DNA from: Lichenibacterium ramalinae
Lineage (GTDB): Bacteria; Pseudomonadota; Alphaproteobacteria; Rhizobiales; Beijerinckiaceae
Assembly: GCF_004137085.1 (NCBI RefSeq)
Contig: NZ_QYBC01000008.1
Span: 124,001-188,000, forward strand
Length of the DNA stretch: 64,000 nucleotides
Direction: 5' to 3'
Position numbers and translations under genes: made by a program. Positions 57,412 to 64,000 of the stretch are shown piece by piece. Below the pieces are notes generated by a model that ran no database searches, was not told the DNA's origin, and saw only the letters and a list, made by a program, of their open reading frames with translations. Within the stretch, counting starts at the first letter, position 1; each line of letters begins with the position of its first letter.

Positions 57412-58392
57412 ATGGACTATGTGAACCTGGGCCGGACGGGCCTGAAAGTCTCGCGGCTCTGCCTCGGCTGCATGACCTACGGGGAGCCCGACCGCGGCAA
57501 CCACCCCTGGACCCTGCCCGAATCCGAGAGCCGGCCCTTCATCAAGCGGGCGATCGACCTCGGCATCACCTTCTTCGACACGGCGGACGTTTATTCCGAT
57601 GGGTCGAGCGAGGAGATCGTCGGCCGGGCCCTCAAGGAGTTCGCCCGGCGCGACGGGATCGTGCTCGCCACCAAGGTCCACGGCCGCATGCACACGGACG
57701 CGAACGGCGCCGGCCTGTCCCGCAAGCACATCATGGCGGCCATCGATGCCAGCCTGAAGCGGCTCGGCACCGACCATGTCGACCTGTACCAGATCCACCG
57801 CTACGACGCCGAAACGCCGATCGAGGAAACGCTGGAAGCGCTGCACGACGTCGTGAAGGCCGGGAAGGCCCGCTACATCGGGGCCTCGTCGATGTATGCC
57901 TGGCAATTCTGCCGGGCGCTCGCCGTCGCGGAGCGGCATGGCTGGACGCGCTTCGTGTCGATGCAGAACCACTACAACCTGCTCTACCGCGAGGAGGAGC
58001 GCGAGATGGTGGCGCTGTGCCGGGCCGAGGGCGTCGGCATGATCCCGTGGAGCCCTCTGGCCCGCGGCCGTCTGACCCGCAAGCCCGACGAGACCACGGG
58101 GCGGGCCGAGACGGATGCCTTCGGCAAGACGCTCTACACGGCCTTCGCGCAGGCCGACGGCGCCGTGATCGACGCCGTCGGGGCGGTGGCGGCGGAGCGC
58201 GGCCTGCCGCGCGCGCAGGTGGCGCTCGCCTGGCTGCTGTCGAAGCCCGGCGTGACGGCGCCGATCGTCGGGGCGTCGAAGCCCCATCACCTCGACGATG
58301 CCGTGGCGGCCCTGTCGGTGACGCTGTCGGCCGAGGAGATCGCCCGCCTCGAGGCCCCCTACGTGCCCCACGCCGTGGCGGGGTTCGGCTGA
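57412..58392 (+). CDS. Aldo/keto reductase
   Basis: 326-aa NADPH-dependent reductase of the AKR superfamily (YghZ/Tas-like group). Catalytic tetrad: Asp and Tyr in FFDTADVYSDGSSEE, Lys in ATKVHGRM, His in YQIHRYD. Cofactor end: VGASKPHHLDDAVAAL. ATG 57412; the AKR family start MDYVNLGRTGLKVS is matched. Substrate not predictable. Divergent from ppiD. Confidence 0.95.
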   Translation: MDYVNLGRTGLKVSRLCLGCMTYGEPDRGNHPWTLPESESRPFIKRAIDLGITFFDTADVYSDGSSEEIVGRALKEFARRDGIVLATKVHGRMHTDANGAGLSRKHIMAAIDASLKRLGTDHVDLYQIHRYDAETPIEETLEALHDVVKAGKARYIGASSMYAWQFCRALAVAERHGWTRFVSMQNHYNLLYREEEREMVALCRAEGVGMIPWSPLARGRLTRKPDETTGRAETDAFGKTLYTAFAQADGAVIDAVGAVAAERGLPRAQVALAWLLSKPGVTAPIVGASKPHHLDDAVAALSVTLSAEEIARLEAPYVPHAVAGFG

Positions 58393-58447
58393 GCTCTCGT
58401 GGACGGCTCCGCTCCCGGCACGGGCGCGGAGACTGCGCAGGCCCGGC

Positions 58448-60079
58448 TCACGGCACCAGGAAGAAGGTCGACATGATGCCGCGACCCTTCACGTTGACCG
58501 GCGCCCGGGGCTCGACGGCGTAGCAGCCGTCGAGGGCGGCCAGGGTTTCTCCCGTGATGTGCACGCGCCCGGCTTCCCCGAGCGACTCCATGCGGCTCGC
58601 CACGTTCACGGTGTCGCCCCACACGTCGTAGATGAACTTGTCCTTGCCGATGATCCCCGCCGCCACGGGCCCGGTGTGGAGACCGATGCGGATCCGCAGG
58701 TCCTGGCCCCGGGCGCGGCTGGCCTCGGCGACGGCGGCCGGCATGCGGAGCGCCATGGCCACCGCCCGCCTGGCATGGTCCGGGCAGGCACCCGGCAGGC
58801 CGCCGGCCGCCATGTAGGCGTCGCCGATCGTCTTGATCTTCTCGAGCCCGTGCTCGGCGGTGAGACGGTCGAAGCGCGAAAAGATGCCGTTCAGCAGGTC
58901 CAGCACGGCGTCCGGGGGCAGGGTGGCGGTGGTCTGGGTGAAGTCGACGATGTCGCTGAACAGGATGGTGGCGGATGCGAACCGGTCGGCGATCACCGAT
59001 TCGCCCGCCCGGAACCGGTCGAGCACGCTGCGGGGCAGGACGTTGAGCAGCAGCTTCTCGGAGCGTTCCTGCTCGGCTCGGAGCTCGCGCGTCGTGGCCT
59101 CGTCGCGGTCGCGCAGGAACTTGCGCTCGAGCGAGGCCGTCATGCGGGCCCGCAGCAGCACGGGGTTGATGGGCTTGGTCAGGTAGTCGTCGGCGCCGGC
59201 CTCGATGCAGTGGACGGCGCTTTCGATCTCGCCGAGCGCCGACACGATGATGACGGGCAGCCCGGCCGTGGCCGGCGTCGCCTTGATGCGCCGCAGCACC
59301 TCGATGCCGCTGAGCCCCGGCATCAGCAGGTCGAGCAGCACGAGGTCGTAGTCGGTGCCGGCGAGCAGTTCGAGCGCGCCCTCGCCGTTGTCGCAGCTCG
59401 TGACCTCGTGGCCGTCGCGGCGCAGGCGTCGGGACAGCAGGTCGAGCGTCGACGCGTTGTCGTCGACCACCAGCACCCGCCCGATGGCGCGCGGCCCGGT
59501 CTGGCCCTGCTCCTTCAGGACCGAACGGATCGCCTCCATGGGCTCTTGGAGCCCGGCATCCTGGTCGAGCAGCTGCCGCGCCTCCTCGACGCGGCCCTCG
59601 TGGTTGAGGCGCAGGAAATCCACCATGGCGTCGATCTGGTCAAGCAGGCGCCGCGCCGCGTCCAGGATGTCGGTGAGGGTGCCGGCCTGGCCGGCCGTCC
59701 CGGCGGCGTCCGGCCCGTCGCCGATCTCCTCGCCGAGGAGTTCGCCGTAGCCCAGGATGGCCGTGATGGGGGTGCGCAGCTCGTGGCGCAGGTGGCTCGA
59801 GGCCGTCGCGGCGTCGCCCCCGTCCACCAGCCCCTGCATGGTCGTGGGGTCGAGCAACCTGCGCACCGTGGCGTCGAGCCGCTCGGCGGCGGCGGCGAGC
59901 TTGGCCACGTCGTCGCGGGACGCCGCGTCGGTCCAGTCCTCGACCAGGAGGGCCACCAGCCCCGTGATGGCCTCGACGGGCGCCTGGAACTCCGCGCGCG
60001 CGAAGACCGCCAGCAGGCGGCGCATGGCTTCGCCGGCATCGCCGGGGGCGTCGACATCGGGGACGCCAGGTTCGAACAC
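58448..60079 (-). CDS. HisKA - receiver - class III adenylate cyclase fusion
   Basis: 543 aa, cytoplasmic. Residues 90-160 hold a HisKA phosphoacceptor helix (HLRHELRTPITAILGYGELL, His99) but no HATPase domain follows. A receiver (200-318) has VVDDN, Asp250 in LLDLLMPGLSG and Lys302 in LTKP. A coiled segment (about 320-350) leads to the cyclase domain: metal Asp376 (FSDIVDFT) and Asp420 (KTIGDAYMA); adenine-specifying Lys416 and Asp485 (YDVWGDTVN); Asn492 and Arg496 for the transition state. All catalytic residues are present, so cAMP synthesis is predicted. The His99 helix could dock or relay phosphate from another kinase, or only dimerise. Confidence 0.92.
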   Translation of the reverse strand: MFEPGVPDVDAPGDAGEAMRRLLAVFARAEFQAPVEAITGLVALLVEDWTDAASRDDVAKLAAAAERLDATVRRLLDPTTMQGLVDGGDAATASSHLRHELRTPITAILGYGELLGEEIGDGPDAAGTAGQAGTLTDILDAARRLLDQIDAMVDFLRLNHEGRVEEARQLLDQDAGLQEPMEAIRSVLKEQGQTGPRAIGRVLVVDDNASTLDLLSRRLRRDGHEVTSCDNGEGALELLAGTDYDLVLLDLLMPGLSGIEVLRRIKATPATAGLPVIIVSALGEIESAVHCIEAGADDYLTKPINPVLLRARMTASLERKFLRDRDEATTRELRAEQERSEKLLLNVLPRSVLDRFRAGESVIADRFASATILFSDIVDFTQTTATLPPDAVLDLLNGIFSRFDRLTAEHGLEKIKTIGDAYMAAGGLPGACPDHARRAVAMALRMPAAVAEASRARGQDLRIRIGLHTGPVAAGIIGKDKFIYDVWGDTVNVASRMESLGEAGRVHITGETLAALDGCYAVEPRAPVNVKGRGIMSTFFLVP

Positions 60080-60193
60080 GCTCGCTCCTCGCCGGCCCGG
60101 CGCCCAGGCCCGTTCGGCGGGCCTTGCATTCCGCCGAGCCTTTGATACCCCGCTGGGCGCATCCCCTCAATGCTCCAGGTGAGATCCGCGATC

Positions 60194-60946
60194 ATGGCCA
60201 CCCTGCGACCGCTGCTCGCCGGCAATTGGAAGATGAACGGGACGCGAGCGTCCCTGTCGGTGGTCTCCGCCCTGCGCGACGCCGTCGCGGCCGGACGGAT
60301 GCGCGGCGTCGACACGGTGGTGTGCCCGCCCGCCACGCTGGTGATGGCGGCGGCCGACCTTTGCGCCGGTTCGTCGCTGATGATCGGCGGCCAGGACTGC
60401 GATAGCCAGCCGGCCGGGGCGTCGACCGGCGACGTTTCCGCCGAGATGCTGAAGGACGCCGGCGCCGCGGCCGTCATCGTGGGCCATTCGGAGCGCCGAA
60501 ACCTTCACGGCGAAAGCGACGCCGTCGTGCGCGCCAAGGCCGAGGCGGCGGCGCGGGCCGGCCTGCTCGCCATCATCTGCGTCGGGGAAAGCCGGGCCGA
60601 GCGCGACGGCGGCGAGACGCTGCGGGTGATCGGGCGCCAGATCGACGAATCGGTCCCGCCGGCCGCCACCGCCCGCACGGTCGCCCTGGCCTACGAGCCC
60701 GTCTGGGCGATCGGCACGGGCCTGACGCCGGAAGCGACCGACATCGCCGAGGTGCACGGCTTCCTGCGCCGGCGACTGCAGGCCCTGATCGGGGGCGAGG
60801 GCGGCGGGGTCCGGCTCCTCTACGGCGGCTCGGTCAAGCCCGACAACGCCGGAGAGGTTTGGGGCGTCGAGAACGTCGACGGCCTACTCGTCGGCGGGGC
60901 CAGCCTGAAGGAAGAGGACTTCCTGGCGATCGCCGCCGCCCGTTGA
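60194..60946 (+). CDS. tpiA: Triosephosphate isomerase
   Basis: 250-aa glycolytic TIM barrel. Catalytic Lys in GNWKMNG, His in VGHSERR, Glu in [11 protein letters not shown]; phosphate loop [11 protein letters not shown] 60194 is the family start; eight upstream codons are not conserved. Divergent from the cyclase gene with 114 bp between. secG follows after 106 bp. Confidence 0.97.
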   Translation: MATLRPLLAGNWKMNGTRASLSVVSALRDAVAAGRMRGVDTVVCPPATLVMAAADLCAGSSLMIGGQDCDSQPAGASTGDVSAEMLKDAGAAAVIVGHSERRNLHGESDAVVRAKAEAAARAGLLAIICVGESRAERDGGETLRVIGRQIDESVPPAATARTVALAYEPVWAIGTGLTPEATDIAEVHGFLRRRLQALIGGEGGGVRLLYGGSVKPDNAGEVWGVENVDGLLVGGASLKEEDFLAIAAAR

Positions 60947-61052
60947 GCGCGGGCGCGAAGCGCGAAATTTGCATCGCGGACGCCATGGTGTATGGAACCG
61001 GCGACCTTTCGCCCGCCCGCGGCGCCGTTTCCGCGTGCCGTCCCGAGTACCC

Positions 61053-61466
61053 ATGATGCAAACCGTCCTGATCGTGCTGCACCTGATGATCGTGATCGCG
61101 CTGGTGGCCACCGTGCTGCTGCAGCGGTCCGAGGGTGGCGCCCTGGGGGTCGGGGGCGGCGGCGGGTTCATGACGGGGCGCGGCCAGGCCAATGCCCTGA
61201 CGCGGGCCACCGCCATCCTGGGCACGGCCTTCTTCGTGACCAGCCTCGCGCTGACGCTCCTCGCCCATTACAACAGGGCACCGAAGTCCATCATCGACGT
61301 GCCGGCCGCCAGCCGGACGGCGCCCGGCGCGCCGACTCCGGTCCCGGTGGCGCCCGGCTCCAACGTGCTCGACCAGATCCAGCAGATCGATCGGCAGAAG
61401 AGCGGCGCCGCGACCCCGGCGGCGCCCGCCGCCCCGGCCCAGCCGGAGGTGCCGAAGTCGCAGTGA
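61053..61466 (+). CDS. secG: Preprotein translocase subunit SecG
   Basis: 137 aa. Two helices (about 3-23 and 52-72) joined by the conserved LLQRSEGGALGVGGGGGFM segment; helps SecYEG in export. The C-terminal tail is a Pro/Ala-rich extension (APTPVPVAPG, AAPAAPAQP) usual in Alphaproteobacteria. ATG 61053 with a second ATG right after. Confidence 0.95.
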   Translation: MMQTVLIVLHLMIVIALVATVLLQRSEGGALGVGGGGGFMTGRGQANALTRATAILGTAFFVTSLALTLLAHYNRAPKSIIDVPAASRTAPGAPTPVPVAPGSNVLDQIQQIDRQKSGAATPAAPAAPAQPEVPKSQ

Positions 61467-61485
61467 CGACCGAGGCCCGACGTCG

Positions 61486-61521
61486 CGAAGGGGCGGCCCG
61501 CGTGCCGCCCCTTCGCCGTTT
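61486..61521 (+). terminator. Rho-independent terminator after secG
   Basis: Perfect 12-bp stem CGAAGGGGCGGC / GCCGCCCCTTCG (61486-61497, 61504-61515), 6-nt loop, then cc and TTTT at 61518-61521. Starts 19 nt after the secG stop. Best terminator in the window. Confidence 0.85.
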
Positions 61522-61566
61522 TCGCTCCGCCGGCCGCCGAAGCCCGAACAGGATCGGGTTTCGCGT

Positions 61567-61661
61567 CGGGGCATGTCGGCCACAGCGCGACATGCCCCGG
61601 AGCCGGTGCTCCGTTCCATCGGTTCGCCGCGGCGGCATCCCGGATGCCGCCCGGCGGAACC
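61567..61661 (+). promoter_or_regulatory. Two strong hairpins in the pyrG leader
   Basis: Hairpin 1: perfect 12-bp stem CGGGGCATGTCG / CGACATGCCCCG (61567-61578, 61588-61599), 9-nt loop. Hairpin 2: 61621-61661, about 16 pairs (GGTTC...GAACC outside, GGCGGCA/TGCCGCC inside, loop TCCCGGA) with two bulges; it ends 22 nt before ATG of pyrG. Possible attenuator or mRNA-stability element for nucleotide control of pyrG. Confidence 0.5.
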
Positions 61662-61668
61662 GCGTTGA

Positions 61669-63312
<1,644 letters not shown>

Positions 63313-63325
63313 CGCGCCGCGCAGG

Positions 63326-64000
63326 ATGGCCGTGCCGCGCCCCATCGACCACCTCGTCCTGGCGGTGCCGGACCTCGCCGCGGCCGTGGCGCTCTACGGA
63401 CGGCTCGGCTTCACGGTCGGGGCGGTCAACCGCCACCCCTGGGGCACCGAGAACGCCGTCATCCAGCTCGACGGGTCCTTCCTGGAGCTGATCGGCCTCG
63501 GGGCGGGGTTCGCCCTGCCCGGGCCGCACGAGGCCGCGGCGCCCTTCGCCGCGCCGGTCGCGGCGGCCTGCGCCAGGGGCGGGGGGCTCGCCCTCGTGGC
63601 GCTGGGGTCGACCGACGCCGACGCCGACGCGGCGGCCTTCCGGGTGGCCGGCGCGGGGCAGGGGCGCCGGCTCGACTTCGGCCGCACCGCCGTCGCGCCG
63701 GACGGGACGCGGCGGGACGTCGCGTTCGGCCTCGCCTTCGCCGACATCGGCCTCGAGGCGGCGGGCGTCTTCACCTGCCGCCACCATCGCCCGGAGAACT
63801 TCTGGAACCCGGCCGCGCAGCGCCACGCCAACCGTGCCCTGCGGCTCGACGCCGTGGCGCTCGCGGTGCCCGATCCGGCGCCGGTGGCGGCGCGGCTCTC
63901 CGTCGCGCTGGGCATCGGCCCAGACGGGCAGGCGGAGCGACTCCGCTTCGCCACGCCCACGGGAAGCATCGACGTCATGACGCCGCCGGCCGCCGCGGCC
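63326..64000 (+). CDS. VOC/glyoxalase-like protein (3' end beyond window)
   Basis: Open to the right edge (225 codons seen). N-terminal beta-alpha-beta: RPIDHLVLAVPDLAAAVALYGRLGFTVG with metal-type His9, then WGTENAVIQLDGSFLELIG; a second half begins LRLDAVALAVPDPAPVAARL. This is the Glyoxalase_3-like two-module form. ATG 63326 with gcagg upstream, 13 bp after pyrG. Substrate unknown. Confidence 0.85.
   Translation, partial: MAVPRPIDHLVLAVPDLAAAVALYGRLGFTVGAVNRHPWGTENAVIQLDGSFLELIGLGAGFALPGPHEAAAPFAAPVAAACARGGGLALVALGSTDADADAAAFRVAGAGQGRRLDFGRTAVAPDGTRRDVAFGLAFADIGLEAAGVFTCRHHRPENFWNPAAQRHANRALRLDAVALAVPDPAPVAARLSVALGIGPDGQAERLRFATPTGSIDVMTPPAAAA

Overview
The window is about 64 kb of very GC-rich DNA (visibly around 70 % GC) from an alphaproteobacterial chromosome, almost certainly order Hyphomicrobiales (Rhizobiales) and perhaps near the Methylobacteriaceae/Beijerinckiaceae side. 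This rests on family-level markers, not on rRNA: a ChvG-ChvI pair, the block ispDF / dusB-ntrB-ntrC-ntrY-ntrX-hfq-hflX / mazG, a fused IspDF, an EcfG-type sigma factor, HisKA_2 kinases and a two-domain cold shock protein. I saw no tRNA, rRNA, CRISPR array, insertion sequence or phage gene. Most of the window is ordinary core chromosome with a few accessory inserts.

Layout. 1-2.3 kb: ChvG (cut by the left edge) and ChvI. 2.5-4.4 kb: a Gly/Gln-repeat exported protein and a ureohydrolase. 4.4-7.8 kb: a three-gene phosphorelay (membrane histidine kinase, single-domain receiver, receiver-HisKA_2 kinase). 8-10.2 kb: groES-groEL behind a CIRCE operator, followed by a hairpin-rich gap. 10.4-13.7 kb: an EcfG-like sigma factor, then a sigK-rskA-DUF423-fasciclin cluster. 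13.9-19.8 kb: an exopolysaccharide set (two GT4 glycosyltransferases, a Wzy-like polymerase, a WcaJ/ExoY-type initiating transferase, a short Wza). 20.1-33.7 kb: RatA/COQ10-like protein, CinA C-terminal protein, IspDF, DusB, the nitrogen-regulation genes ntrBCYX, hfq, hflX, mazG and a cold shock gene. 34.3-36.1 kb: an SDR, two small uncharacterised genes and a molbindin. 36.1-43.3 kb: a RutR-like regulator divergent from a ureidopropionase/carbamoylase, a dihydropyrimidinase and a complete NMT1-type ABC importer, probably for reductive pyrimidine (or hydantoin) breakdown. 43.3-46.9 kb: a DUF4132 gene broken into three pieces. 47.2-53.7 kb: a small unknown protein, cysS, a GNAT enzyme, two cyclophilins around a TonB-C-like protein, queA and tgt. 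53.7-57.2 kb: ppiD-trpE on the minus strand. 57.4-60.1 kb: an aldo/keto reductase and a HisKA-REC-adenylate cyclase fusion, placed between ppiD and tpiA. 60.2-64 kb: tpiA, secG, pyrG behind a structured leader, and a VOC protein cut by the right edge.

Themes. Signal transduction is dense: about ten two-component or cyclase proteins, three sigma/anti-sigma proteins and HrcA/CIRCE control. The observations I rate highest are the HisKA-REC-cyclase protein with no kinase ATPase domain, the SigK-RskA-fasciclin cluster resembling the actinobacterial arrangement, the decayed DUF4132 gene, a tRNA-guanine transglycosylase lacking most zinc ligands, and two unusually structured intergenic regions (after groEL and before pyrG). 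I did not find a convincing wholly new multi-gene system.
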